Positions 9,061 through 16,603 of a DNA stretch of 21,792 nt are shown piece after piece. The number at the start of each line of letters is the position of its first letter. Positions within the stretch are counted from its first letter, which is position 1. The DNA is from JAVVHH01 sp050954595 (lineage in GTDB: Bacteria > Pseudomonadota > Alphaproteobacteria > Acetobacterales > Acetobacteraceae): positions 1 through 21,792 of the forward strand of contig JBPBQE010000541.1 of the NCBI GenBank assembly GCA_050954595.1, given 5' to 3'. The notes under the pieces are model-generated. The model was not told the origin of the DNA, made no database searches, and worked only from the letters and a program-made list of their open reading frames with translations. The position numbers were made by a program, and so were the translations under genes.

Positions 9061-10581
9061 ATGCAGCAAGTCGCCATGTTCGAAACCATCGCCGGAGACC
9101 GCGGCACCGAGGTCAAGCTCGGCGACGAGACGCTGATCCTGGTGCGCGATGGCGACACGGTGCGGGCGTTCGAGGGCAAGTGCCCGCATGCCGGGGCGCC
9201 GCTGGCCAAAGGGGCCGTGTGCAACGGCTACATCATCTGCCCCTGGCACAAGGCGGCGTTTGCCATCGCCGACGGAGCATTAGCCGAACCGCCGGCGCTG
9301 AACGGCCTGGCCAGCTATCGCACCGAGATCCGCGACGGCGCCGTGTTCGTCGATACGGTCAAACAGCCGCAGCGGGCTCCGGAAGCGACCTTTGACGACC
9401 GCCACGTGGTGATTCTCGGCGCCGGGGCGGCAGGGACCGCCTGCGCGTCGGCCCTTAGGGAGTTTGGCTTCGGCGGTGACATCACCCTAATCGGTGCCGA
9501 GCCGGACGCGCCGTATGACCGCACCGCGTTGAGCAAGTTCGTGCTGGAAGGCGGCAAGGCGCCGGACGAGGTCGCACCGCTGCGGCCGGACGGGTTCTAT
9601 GCCGAACATCGGATCGAGCGGGTGCATGGCGGGATTACCGCGCTGGAGCCGACGCATCACCGGGTTTCGTTCACCGACGGGCGGCACCTCGACTACGCGG
9701 TCGCCGTGGTCGCCACCGGCGGCACGCCGGTGTCGCTCGACATTCCGGGCGCGGATCTCGACGGGGTGTTCACCCTCCGCTCGAAAGCGGACTCCGCGGC
9801 GATCGTCGCGCAGGCCAAGCCCGGCGGCAAAGCGGTGATCCTCGGCAGCAGCTTCATCGGGCTCGAGGCCGCGTCGGCGCTGCGCAAGCGCGGCATGGAG
9901 GTGGCGGTAGTGTCGCCGGACGAGGTTCCGTTCGCCAAGCAGTTCGGGGCCGAGATCGGCACCATGTTCCGCCGCCTGCATGAAAAGAACGGCGCCAAGT
10001 TCTACCCCGGCACGAAGGCTGCGCGGCTCACCGGTGAGGATGTCGTGGACACGGTGGTGCTGGAGAGTGGCGAGAAACTGCCGGCCGACCTCGTCGTGAT
10101 CGGTATCGGCGTCAAGCCGGCGACGTTCTTCGTCGAGGATATCGCGCTAGAGACGGATGGCGGCATCACCGTCGATGCCGGAATGCGCGCTGCGCCGGAT
10201 GTCTATGCCGTGGGCGACGTCGCCCACTTCCCGTTCGGGGACGACACTGCGCGGATCGAGCATTGGCGCTTGGCGCAGCAACACGCCCGGGTCGCCGCCC
10301 GCAACATCGCCGGCGGCGTCGCCAGCTACGACGGCGTGCCGTTCTTCTGGACATACCATGTCGGCAAGCGGTTCGAGTATCTCGGCCATGCCGAGACATG
10401 GGACGAGGTGGTCGTCGAGGGCGTGCTCGGCGAGCACGATTTCGTCGCCCTGTTCGTAGACGGTGGCACCGTGGCGGCCGTGCTGGCCTGTCAGCGGGAG
10501 CGGGCGACGTGCCTGCTGTTGCCACGGCTGCGCGACGGGCTGACGGCGGACCAGGCGCTCCAGATCATCCGGAGCGCCTAG
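9061..10581 (+). CDS. Rieske-FAD pyridine-nucleotide oxidoreductase (AIF-like/ferredoxin reductase type)
   Basis: The 506-residue product fuses an N-terminal Rieske [2Fe-2S] domain to a flavin disulfide-reductase-like module. The Rieske ligands are Cys41 and His43 (CPHAGAPL) and Cys60 and His63 (CPWH). An FAD-binding GxGxxG (VVILGAGAAG, 116-125) follows, then an NAD(P)H-binding motif (VILGSSFIGLEAA) and the second FAD segment VYAVGDVAHF. A C-terminal reductase dimerisation domain completes it. This layout matches AIFM3-like proteins; the natural electron acceptor is unknown. The ATG at 9061 was chosen over longer frames because it has GGAG seven bases upstream and puts the Rieske domain at the normal distance. 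Its TAG stop coincides with the TA that borders the mobile element downstream. Confidence 0.9.
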   Translation: MQQVAMFETIAGDRGTEVKLGDETLILVRDGDTVRAFEGKCPHAGAPLAKGAVCNGYIICPWHKAAFAIADGALAEPPALNGLASYRTEIRDGAVFVDTVKQPQRAPEATFDDRHVVILGAGAAGTACASALREFGFGGDITLIGAEPDAPYDRTALSKFVLEGGKAPDEVAPLRPDGFYAEHRIERVHGGITALEPTHHRVSFTDGRHLDYAVAVVATGGTPVSLDIPGADLDGVFTLRSKADSAAIVAQAKPGGKAVILGSSFIGLEAASALRKRGMEVAVVSPDEVPFAKQFGAEIGTMFRRLHEKNGAKFYPGTKAARLTGEDVVDTVVLESGEKLPADLVVIGIGVKPATFFVEDIALETDGGITVDAGMRAAPDVYAVGDVAHFPFGDDTARIEHWRLAQQHARVAARNIAGGVASYDGVPFFWTYHVGKRFEYLGHAETWDEVVVEGVLGEHDFVALFVDGGTVAAVLACQRERATCLLLPRLRDGLTADQALQIIRSA

Positions 10582-10590
10582 ACCATTTTC
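10581..10590 (+). repeat. left terminal inverted repeat of the IS630-type element
   Basis: GACCATTTTC follows the TA that forms part of the stop codon of the Rieske-FAD gene. It matches the right end (GAGCATTTTC on the minus strand) at nine of ten bases. The transposase remnant stops four bases inside it, the normal layout of an IS630 end. Confidence 0.65.
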
Positions 10591-10593
10591 GCT

Positions 10594-10781
10594 TTACGTG
10601 AACTCATATCCTGAGTTGGCGAGGTAGTTGCGGCACTCGTCTGGGCTGAAGCGGTCAAGGAGTTAGCCCGATCGTGGTCCAGAGCGCTTTCTTGGTGCGA
10701 GCCGCGGTGGCACGCAGCAAAGCCTTGAGCTTGGAGCACGCCTGCTCGATCGGGTTCAGGTCGGGCGAGTAGGGTGGCATC
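10594..10781 (-). pseudogene. IS630-family transposase, C-terminal remnant with frameshift
   Basis: Read on the minus strand from 10781, the frame gives MPPYSPDLNPIEQ, the signature around the last acidic residue of the IS630 DDE domain, then ACSKLKALLRATAARTKKAL and WTTIGLTP before a TGA at about 10656. One extra base at that point shifts the frame: the neighbouring frame continues LLDRFSPDECRNYLANSG and YEFT to a TAA at 10594-10596, which is the normal IS630 C-terminus. Only about the last 60 residues survive; the N-terminal helix-turn-helix and the first two catalytic acidic residues are gone. It cannot make an active transposase. Confidence 0.88.
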
Positions 10782-11478
10782 GCGCATCACCCGGCGGTGG
10801 GGGCGCCCCCGGGTCCGCCACGGCCTCCAGCAGGGCGGGCCCGTTGTTGCGCACGCTGTTCACCGCCCGGCTCACGGGCCAGAACGTGAGCACGTCCGTC
10901 CCGGCCGGGCGCAACAACGCATGGGCCGCCGCAGCGTCCTCGCCGAGCCAGGTGGTCCAGGCCGGGGGTTCCAGGATCACCGACATGCGCTCGTGGAGGT
11001 GCCGCACCGTCGCGTTGGACGGGCAGGTCAGGATGCAGAATGTCCGCACCACCTCGCCTTCCGGCGAGCGCCAGCCTTCCCACAGCCCAGCCAGCGCCAT
11101 GGGCGCGCCGTCCTTGCGGACGACGGCGAAGGGCTGCTTGCCATCCGGGTCGGTCCGCCACTCGTAGAAGGCGTCCACTGGCACGATGCAGCGCCGGGCC
11201 GCCAGCGCGGCCTTGAACATGCCCGAGCCGCCAGCTGTTTCCGAGCGGGCGTTCATGGGCTTGCGGGCGGCCTTCAGGTCCGTCGTCCAGGCGGGGACCA
11301 GGCCCCACCGCAGCAGGTCGAGGCGGCGCTCGCCGGTGCCTGGGTGGCGACGCACCACCATCATCTCGTGGGTCGGTGCCACGTTCCAGTTCGGCGCGTA
11401 TTCGGGCAGCGGGCCGGTTGTGCCGAACACCACCCGCATGGCCTCGGGCGGGCGGTGGGAAACGAGGCGGCCGCACAT
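10756..11478 (-). CDS. SOS response-associated peptidase (SRAP, YedK/HMCES-like)
   Basis: SRAP proteins form a thiazolidine crosslink with abasic sites in single-stranded DNA through their N-terminal cysteine and so shield them from breakage. The product starts MCGRLV, so Cys2 becomes the catalytic residue after Met removal. Other landmarks are WNVAPTHEM, LRWGLVPAW, NARSETAGGSGMFKAAL (catalytic Asn), RRCIVPVDAFYEW (catalytic Glu) and HERMSVIL (catalytic His region), ending with VNSVRNNGPALLE. The start at 11478 was chosen because a longer frame (to 11556) would bury Cys2. The last ten or so residues (DARCHPTRPT) are read from transposase DNA out of frame, so the native C-terminus seems replaced. 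It lies wholly inside the IS630-type element. Confidence 0.9.
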   Translation of the reverse strand: MCGRLVSHRPPEAMRVVFGTTGPLPEYAPNWNVAPTHEMMVVRRHPGTGERRLDLLRWGLVPAWTTDLKAARKPMNARSETAGGSGMFKAALAARRCIVPVDAFYEWRTDPDGKQPFAVVRKDGAPMALAGLWEGWRSPEGEVVRTFCILTCPSNATVRHLHERMSVILEPPAWTTWLGEDAAAAHALLRPAGTDVLTFWPVSRAVNSVRNNGPALLEAVADPGAPPPPGDARCHPTRPT

Positions 11479-11595
11479 GGGCGGAGGGTGGCACAGGGCA
11501 CGGCCGGGCGCCAGGCGCGGCGCTGGAGCGACTTCAGCGTGGCCGTCAACCGCCACAACCGCTCCAGCAGTTTGTTGCGCCGCTTTTTCTGAGTC

Positions 11596-11615
11596 GCTGG
11601 GCGACTACGCCCAGC
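11596..11615. terminator. perfect 8-bp hairpin inside the right end of the element
   Basis: GCTGGGCG (11596-11603), loop ACTA, CGCCCAGC (11608-11615). It lies three bases inside the right inverted repeat and about 20 bases after the stop of the minus-strand aminotransferase. It could stop transcripts leaving that gene, or be a structural part of the element end. There is no U-run directly after it on the minus strand. Confidence 0.45.
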
Positions 11616-11617
11616 TT

Positions 11618-11627
11618 GAAAATGCTC
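11618..11627 (-). repeat. right terminal inverted repeat of the IS630-type element
   Basis: On the minus strand this reads GAGCATTTTC, directly inside the bordering TA (11628-11629). It differs from the left end by one base. The aminotransferase stop codon lies five bases beyond the TA. Confidence 0.65.
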
Positions 11628-11634
11628 TAGCGCG

Positions 11635-12822
11635 TCAGGCGGCGAGGAACTCCATCGCCGCCGCGACGCCGCCCTTGCCGTGGGGGACGCCGTTCTTGGC
11701 CAGGCTCATCTCCACGGCCGCGAGCGTGCCGAGGATCATCGGCTCGTTGAGGTCGCCGAGGTGGCCGATACGGATCACCTTGCCACCGAGCATGCCGAGG
11801 CCGCCGCCGATGGAGACATTGAAGCGGTCCATCAGCGTCTTGCGGAGCGCGTCGCCGTTGTGGCCGTCCGGCATCAGGACAGCCGTGACGCTGTCGGAGT
11901 AGCGCCCGGGGTCGAGGCAGTAGAGCTGCGGCCCGTCATTGGCGGCCCAGGTGCGGACGGCACGCCGGGTCGCTTCGGCCAGGCGGTGATGGCGCGCGAT
12001 GACGTTGTCGAACCCTTCTTCCTCGATCAGCCGGATGCTTTCGCACAGGCCGTAGAAGTAGCTGGTCGGCACCGTGCCGGTGAAGCTGCGGAAGCCGCGG
12101 TTCATCATCTCCGACCAGTCGAAGTAATGACGCGCGATCTTGGCCTTGGCGTGCGCCGCCATCGCCTTTTCCGAGGTCGCGGTGAAGCTGATGCCGGTTG
12201 GCAGCATCAGGCCTTTCTGGCTGCCACCGACCACGGCATCGACGCCCCACTCGGTCATGCGGAACTCGATCGAGCCGAGCGAGGAGATCGAGTCGACCAG
12301 GAGCAGGGCGTCGTGCCCGGCCGCGTCCATCGCGTCGCGCACGGCACCGATCGGCGTCGCCATGCCGGTCGACGTCTCGCTGTGGACGGCGAGCACGGCC
12401 TTGATGCGGCCGGCGGTGTCGGCGCGCAGGGCGGCTTCGATGGCGGCCGGGTCGATGCCGCGGCGCCAGTCGGCGGCGATCGTCTGCACCTCGATGCCGA
12501 ACTTGGCGGCCATGCTGGACCAGCCCTCGCTGAACCAGCCGCTTTCGATCGTCAGCACCGTGTCGCCAGGGGAGAGCAGGTTGGCGAGCGTCGCCTCCCA
12601 CGAGCCGTGGCCGGAGGCGGTGTAGAAGAATAGCTCGCCCTTTGTTCCCAGCAGGCGCTTCAGGCCGGCAACGGCGGTTTTGTAGATGTCGACGAACTCG
12701 CCATCCATGAAATCGACCGTGGGGCGATCCATGGCGCGCAGGATGCTGTCCGGGATATTGGTGGGGCCCGGATTGCTGAAGAACTGGCGGCCGGTCTTTC
12801 TGGTCCCAACTTTTTCGGTCAT
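11635..12822 (-). CDS. PLP-dependent aminotransferase, alanine/serine-glyoxylate type
   Basis: A class V pyridoxal-phosphate enzyme of 395 residues, closest in style to alanine-glyoxylate and serine-glyoxylate aminotransferases. The N-terminus has FFSNPGPTNIPDSILRAM (14-31), then the cofactor loop ASGHGSWEATLAN (69-81), HSETSTGM (147-154), the cofactor-binding Asp177 in LLVDSISSLG, and the Schiff-base lysine Lys203 in GGSQKGLMLPTG. A GGGLGMLGGKVIRIGHLG stretch lies near the C-terminus. The start at 12822 is preferred because it has the family N-terminus and AGCGAGG upstream; a longer frame to 13026 would run through uppP on the other strand. Likely roles are glyoxylate or serine metabolism; the exact substrate pair cannot be read from sequence. 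Confidence 0.88.
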   Translation of the reverse strand: MTEKVGTRKTGRQFFSNPGPTNIPDSILRAMDRPTVDFMDGEFVDIYKTAVAGLKRLLGTKGELFFYTASGHGSWEATLANLLSPGDTVLTIESGWFSEGWSSMAAKFGIEVQTIAADWRRGIDPAAIEAALRADTAGRIKAVLAVHSETSTGMATPIGAVRDAMDAAGHDALLLVDSISSLGSIEFRMTEWGVDAVVGGSQKGLMLPTGISFTATSEKAMAAHAKAKIARHYFDWSEMMNRGFRSFTGTVPTSYFYGLCESIRLIEEEGFDNVIARHHRLAEATRRAVRTWAANDGPQLYCLDPGRYSDSVTAVLMPDGHNGDALRKTLMDRFNVSIGGGLGMLGGKVIRIGHLGDLNEPMILGTLAAVEMSLAKNGVPHGKGGVAAAMEFLAA

Positions 12823-12922
12823 CGACGTGCCTCGCTGGTGATGTGAAACTTTAGCGCCCTCCTCGCTCGCAGCGCGAGAGACGGGTTGCCATTTCGCGCC
12901 GCTTTCTTCATTGCATCGCACC
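12823..12922. promoter_or_regulatory. divergent promoter region, aminotransferase / uppP
   Basis: This 100-base gap separates two genes read outward, so it should contain both promoters. I could not fix convincing -35/-10 boxes by eye. A GC-rich dyad (CTCGC...GCGAG within about 12860-12880) lies near its centre. Confidence 0.45.
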
Positions 12923-13765
12923 ATGGATACGTTGCACGCCATCGCCATCGCGATCCTCCAGGGTGCGACGGAGCTTTTCCCAATCAGCAGCCTCGGGCAT
13001 GCGGTGGTGATCCCCGCGTTGCTCAACTGGCCGCTGGATCAGAAATCGGCAGAATACCTGCCCTTCCTGGTGCTGCTCCATACCGGCACGGCCGCGGCCC
13101 TGCTGCTGTATTTCTGGCGCGACTGGTTGCGACTTGCCACGGGCGTGCTCGGCATCGACGGCCCGGCCGTGGCGCGCGAGCAGCGGCGGCTGTTCGTGCT
13201 GATCGTGGTCGCGACCATCCCGGCGGTGATCCTCGGCTACGCGCTGAACCATTTCTTCCGCTCGCTGTTCGCCACGCCGATCTATGCCTGCTGCTTCCTG
13301 TTCGCCAACGGCCTGCTATTGCTGCTGGGCGAGAAATTGCGTGGGCGGACCACCGGCAACGAGCGCCCGGGCGCCGAGATGACCACGACGGACGCGCTGA
13401 TCATCGGCGTGTGGCAGTGCGGCGCGTTGCTGCCCGGCATCTCTCGCTCCGGTGCCACCATCGTCGGCGGCTTGTTGCGTGGCTTCAGCCACTACGACTC
13501 CGCCCGCTTCTCCTTCCTGATCGCGCTGCCGATCATCGTCGGCGCCACCGTGCTCGAAGTGCCGCATCTGCTGCATGCGGGCGTGCCGGCCGGAGTGTTC
13601 CAGCAGGCGCTGATCGCCGCCGTGGTGGCGGGCATCACCGCCTTTATCGCGACGGCGCTGCTGATGCGCTGGTTCCGCAACAACGACGATTGGGCGCTGA
13701 CGCCGTTCGCGATCTACTGCCTGCTGTTTGGCGCCGGGTCGGCCGCCTACCTGTTGCTGCGTTGA
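12923..13765 (+). CDS. uppP: undecaprenyl-diphosphate phosphatase (UppP/BacA)
   Basis: UppP is an integral membrane enzyme that dephosphorylates undecaprenyl diphosphate to regenerate the lipid carrier for peptidoglycan and surface polysaccharides; extra copies give bacitracin tolerance. The 280-residue product has the two signature regions: GATELFPISSLGHAVVIP (catalytic Glu and Ser, about residues 14-31) and the PGISRSGATI phosphate-binding motif (about 171-180), within about seven to eight hydrophobic helices. The LFPISSLGH spelling differs from the E. coli-type LPISSSGH and points to a BacA variant subgroup. The ATG at 12923 fits the usual MD-L-AI start better than the TTG four codons upstream. 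Its stop overlaps the next gene's start by one base. Confidence 0.92.
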   Translation: MDTLHAIAIAILQGATELFPISSLGHAVVIPALLNWPLDQKSAEYLPFLVLLHTGTAAALLLYFWRDWLRLATGVLGIDGPAVAREQRRLFVLIVVATIPAVILGYALNHFFRSLFATPIYACCFLFANGLLLLLGEKLRGRTTGNERPGAEMTTTDALIIGVWQCGALLPGISRSGATIVGGLLRGFSHYDSARFSFLIALPIIVGATVLEVPHLLHAGVPAGVFQQALIAAVVAGITAFIATALLMRWFRNNDDWALTPFAIYCLLFGAGSAAYLLLR

Positions 13766-14535
13766 TGCATCGTCGCACGCTGCTACTCGGGTCGGCGGCG
13801 CTACTGCTGGCTGCGGCCGACCAGCCGGCCCGTCTACCGGTCGCCGCGACGCCGATCTCGCGGCTGGATACGCCGTGGTGGAAGGCCCGCCACCTCGAGA
13901 AGTTGGCTGCGCTGAAGCGAGGGCCGGTAGACCTGGTCTGGCTCGGTGACAGCATCACCCAGGATTGGGAACTCGACGGGCCGCAGGATTGGCGCGATTT
14001 CGCGCCGGTGTGGCAGCGCTTCTATGGCGACCGGCACGCGCTCAACCTCGGCTTCAAGGGCGACACCACCTCGCACCTGCTGTGGCGGATGCAGAATGGC
14101 GAGTTGGACGGCATCCAGCCTAAGGTCGCGATCGTGCTAATCGGCGCCAATAACATGGGCCGCGTGCACTGGAATGCCGAGCAGACCGTCGCCGGTATCG
14201 AGGCGGTGATCGCCGATTTGCGCCGCCGCCTGCCTAGCACCAAGATCCTGCTGCTCAGCGTGTTGCCGAGCATCCGCAGCAAATACGTGTCGCGCACCAC
14301 GGTCGAGATTAATCGCGCGCTGGCGGAGCAGTTCAGGTCCGCCGGCGGCCCGGTGACCTACATGGACGTCACCAACCTGTTCATGCGGGATGGCGAGGTT
14401 GACCGGACGCAGTTCCTCGACGACCAACTGACGCCGCCGGACCCGCCGCTGCACCCCACGGCGCAAGCGCAGCGCAAGCTGGCCGAAACCATCGAGCCAG
14501 TCGTGGCCGCCATGCTGGGCGACCGCCGGCACTGA
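13765..14535 (+). CDS. secreted SGNH/GDSL-type hydrolase
   Basis: A 256-residue esterase/lipase-fold protein. Block I is VDLVWLGDSITQDWE, with the nucleophile Ser63; block II lies around NLGFKGDTTSHLLWRM (Gly near 96-99); block III is IVLIGANNMG (Asn129/130); block V is PDPPLHPTAQAQ near the C-terminus, with the catalytic Asp-x-x-His. The N-terminus MHRRTLLLGSAALLLAAA has an RR pair and a hydrophobic core, so it is probably exported, possibly by Tat. The layout resembles PAF-acetylhydrolase-like SGNH proteins. It is coupled to uppP by a TGATG overlap, suggesting an envelope role, but the substrate is unknown. Confidence 0.87.
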   Translation: MHRRTLLLGSAALLLAAADQPARLPVAATPISRLDTPWWKARHLEKLAALKRGPVDLVWLGDSITQDWELDGPQDWRDFAPVWQRFYGDRHALNLGFKGDTTSHLLWRMQNGELDGIQPKVAIVLIGANNMGRVHWNAEQTVAGIEAVIADLRRRLPSTKILLLSVLPSIRSKYVSRTTVEINRALAEQFRSAGGPVTYMDVTNLFMRDGEVDRTQFLDDQLTPPDPPLHPTAQAQRKLAETIEPVVAAMLGDRRH

Positions 14536-14573
14536 ACTTGCAAGGCTTCGCGCTCCAGCAAGGGCCGATGCCG

Positions 14574-16145
14574 ATGAAACGACGCACACTGCTCGGCGGA
14601 CTTACCGCTGTTGCCCTCGCTCGCCCCGCCATTGTGCGCGCGGACGAGCAGACCACGCTCAAATTCGTGCCATATGCCGACCTGGCCCTGCTCGACCCGG
14701 CTGTCAGCGCCTTTGTCACCCGCAACCACGCATTGATGGTATTCGACACGCTGTTTGCGTGGGACCTCGATGGCGTCGCCCGGCCACAGATGCTGGCGGG
14801 ATCGTTGACCGACCCGGACGGCCTCGGCTGGACTCTCACCCTGCGCGACAAGCTGATGTTCCATGACGGCACGCCGGTGCTGGCGCGTGACGCGGTGGCC
14901 AGCATCAAGCGCTGGTGGATCGGCGACGCGTTCGGCCAGGCCCTGGCCGCGGCGACCGACGATCTGTCGGCGAAGGACGACAAGACGATCCGGTTCCGCC
15001 TCAAGCGCCCCTTCCCGCTGCTGCCCGACGCGCTGGCGCACCCGACCAATACGATGGCGGCGATCATGCCGGAGCGCCTGGCGGCGACGCCGGCCGATAA
15101 GCGGCTCACGGAGATGGTCGGCAGCGGGCCGTTCCGCTACGTCGCGGCCGAGCGCGTGCCGGGCGCCCGCAACGTGTATGCCAAGTTCGACCGCTACGTG
15201 CCGCGCGAGGGGGTGGCGAGCTTCTGTGCCGGGCCGCGCGTGGTCAATTTCGACCGGGTCGAGTGGGTCACCATGCCGGACCCGGGCACGCAGATCGCGG
15301 CGTTGAAGAATGGCGAGGTCGATTACGTCGAGCAGCCGCTGATGGATTTGGTACCGTCGCTGCAGAAGACGCGCGGGCTGACCGTCGAGGTGGTCGAGAC
15401 CAAGGGGCTGATCGGCTTCCTACGCTTTAACCAGACCTTTGCCCCGTTCGACAACCCGGCGATCCGCCGTGCCGTCCTGCAGGCGGTGCGCCAGCGCGAG
15501 TTCATGGAGGCCGTTGTCGGCACCGGTGCGCCCTATGATGCGCAGACCGGGCTGTTCTCTCCCGGCACGCCATTGGCCAATGATGCCGGCATGGGCGCGC
15601 TGGATGGCAAGCACGACGTGGCGACGCTGCGGCGCGCGATCGTCGATGCCGGCTACAAGGGCGAGAAGATCATCTATCTCGAGCCGACCGACGTGCCGCG
15701 GATCAATGCCATCGCCGAGGTGGGCGCCGACATGATGCGCAAGCTCGGCTTCAACGTGGACGTGATCGCGACCGATTGGGGCACGACGGTGCAGCGCTCG
15801 GTCAGCCGGCAACCGCCGGACAAGGGCGGCTGGCATATGTTCGCCGCCTTCTCTGGCGGCTGGGACATGAGCAACCCGGGGTGTCACCAGTTGATGCGTG
15901 GCAACGGCGACCGGGCCTATAATGGCTGGCCGACGATGCCGACGTTGGAGGCGCTGCGCGACGCGTGGCTCTACGCGCCGGATCGGTCACAGGATACGCC
16001 GATGGCGCGCAAGATGCAGGAGCAGGCACTGCAGGACGTGCCTTACCTGCCGCTCGGCTCCTACTATCAGCCGGTTGCCTATGCTTCGACGCTGACCAAC
16101 GTGCCGAAGGGCCTGGTGCAGTTTACCGGGATCAAGCGCGCTTAG
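14574..16145 (+). CDS. ABC transporter substrate-binding protein, peptide type (family 5)
   Basis: A 523-residue periplasmic solute-binding protein of the DppA/OppA group (SBP_bac_5). The N-terminus MKRRTLLGGLTAVALARPA is a Tat-like signal with a probable AXA cleavage (VRA). The mature part shows family landmarks: DLALLDPAVSAF, LFAWDLDGVARPQMLAGSL, WTLTLRDKLMFHDGTPVLARD, a VGSGPFRY motif, and the C-terminal SYYQPVAYA region. The ATG at 14574 was chosen over upstream TTG and ATG codons because it gives the cleanest signal. No permease or ATPase genes follow, so it is an orphan here. Its stop overlaps that of the convergent SH3-like gene by four bases. Ligand identity cannot be inferred beyond di- or oligopeptides or similar solutes. 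Confidence 0.9.
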   Translation: MKRRTLLGGLTAVALARPAIVRADEQTTLKFVPYADLALLDPAVSAFVTRNHALMVFDTLFAWDLDGVARPQMLAGSLTDPDGLGWTLTLRDKLMFHDGTPVLARDAVASIKRWWIGDAFGQALAAATDDLSAKDDKTIRFRLKRPFPLLPDALAHPTNTMAAIMPERLAATPADKRLTEMVGSGPFRYVAAERVPGARNVYAKFDRYVPREGVASFCAGPRVVNFDRVEWVTMPDPGTQIAALKNGEVDYVEQPLMDLVPSLQKTRGLTVEVVETKGLIGFLRFNQTFAPFDNPAIRRAVLQAVRQREFMEAVVGTGAPYDAQTGLFSPGTPLANDAGMGALDGKHDVATLRRAIVDAGYKGEKIIYLEPTDVPRINAIAEVGADMMRKLGFNVDVIATDWGTTVQRSVSRQPPDKGGWHMFAAFSGGWDMSNPGCHQLMRGNGDRAYNGWPTMPTLEALRDAWLYAPDRSQDTPMARKMQEQALQDVPYLPLGSYYQPVAYASTLTNVPKGLVQFTGIKRA

Positions 16146-16546
16146 GGCTTACTCAATTCGATCGGCTGGTTAGGCGCGAAGATGCAGACGCGCTCGAGGT
16201 CGCCGGAGTTCGGCCAGCCGGTGCGCGCGAAATCCATGCACTCGAGCGGCCGCTCGCCGGGCTTCGGCTGGGCGGTAGCGGGGCCGTTGATCAGCATGTT
16301 TTGCGGCACGTAGCCCGGAATCCCACTGGTCCTGACCAGGCACCAGCCCGCCTTGCAGGATTCCGGGGCGAGCGGCGTGCCGTTGTTGAGCTCGTCCGTG
16401 ACAGCGTACTGGTACCCGGGGCCGGAATGCACATAGACGGTGAAACGGGTGACGATCTGGGCGTACGCCGCTCCCGGCGCCAGCGTCAGCAGCATGGCCA
16501 AGCCACTCACGATTAAATCAATTCGGTGATGATGCGAGGCGCGCAT
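16142..16546 (-). CDS. small secreted SH3-like (SH3_3) protein divergent from pufL
   Basis: The 134-residue product begins with a signal peptide (about residues 1-29, ending AYAQ) and then a bacterial SH3-like fold: VYVHSGPGYQYAVTDEL, NNGTPLAPESCKAGWCLVRT (two cysteines that may form a disulfide) and IPGYVPQNMLI. A short tail adds two further cysteines. Such domains usually bind cell-wall or protein partners in the periplasm. The start at 16546 has AAGGAA eight bases upstream. It faces away from pufL across 124 bases, and the CrtJ/PpsR-type sites lie just 18 bases from its start, so it may be co-regulated with the reaction centre. No role in photosynthesis is known to me. Confidence 0.72.
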   Translation of the reverse strand: MRASHHHRIDLIVSGLAMLLTLAPGAAYAQIVTRFTVYVHSGPGYQYAVTDELNNGTPLAPESCKAGWCLVRTSGIPGYVPQNMLINGPATAQPKPGERPLECMDFARTGWPNSGDLERVCIFAPNQPIELSKP

Positions 16547-16563
16547 TGTGAGTTCCTTACTTC

Positions 16564-16581
16564 TGTCTTGAATGATTGACA
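16564..16581 (+). promoter_or_regulatory. CrtJ/PpsR-type operator 1 (TGT-N12-ACA)
   Basis: TGTCTTGAATGATTGACA fits the TGTN12ACA consensus bound by the aerobic photosynthesis repressor CrtJ/PpsR. Its right half contains TTGACA, the -35 box of the puf promoter. It ends eight bases before a second site; paired sites 8 bp apart are the known arrangement for cooperative binding. Confidence 0.75.
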
Positions 16582-16603
16582 GTTCGCAGTGTCAACTCAT
16601 AAT
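16576..16603 (+). promoter_or_regulatory. sigma70-type promoter of the puf-puh operon
   Basis: A perfect -35 box TTGACA (16576-16581) is followed after 16 bases by CATAAT (16598-16603), one base from the -10 consensus. The expected start of transcription is near 16610, leaving a leader of about 60 bases before pufL. Both boxes are covered by the TGT-N12-ACA sites, so repressor binding would block the polymerase. Confidence 0.65.

Larger units (their letters stand above)
10579..11629. mobile_element. IS630-type element carrying an SRAP gene in place of most of the transposase
   Basis: The segment is bounded by TA dinucleotides (10579-10580 and 11628-11629), the target duplication typical of the IS630/Tc1-mariner group. 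Just inside are inverted ends GACCATTTTC (10581-10590) and GAGCATTTTC read on the minus strand (11618-11627), nine of ten bases matching. The enclosed 1047 bp equals the usual IS630 length. Inside the left end lies the 3' part of an IS630 transposase with a frameshift; the rest is an SRAP gene plus about 140 bp next to the right end that hold a perfect 8-bp hairpin (11596-11615). It therefore looks like a non-autonomous cassette rather than a plain insertion sequence. Confidence 0.7.

Noticed and set aside
12823..13026. N-terminal extension of the aminotransferase by 68 codons
   Set aside because: It would run through the start of uppP on the other strand, has no family similarity, and a well-placed ribosome binding site supports the start at 12822.
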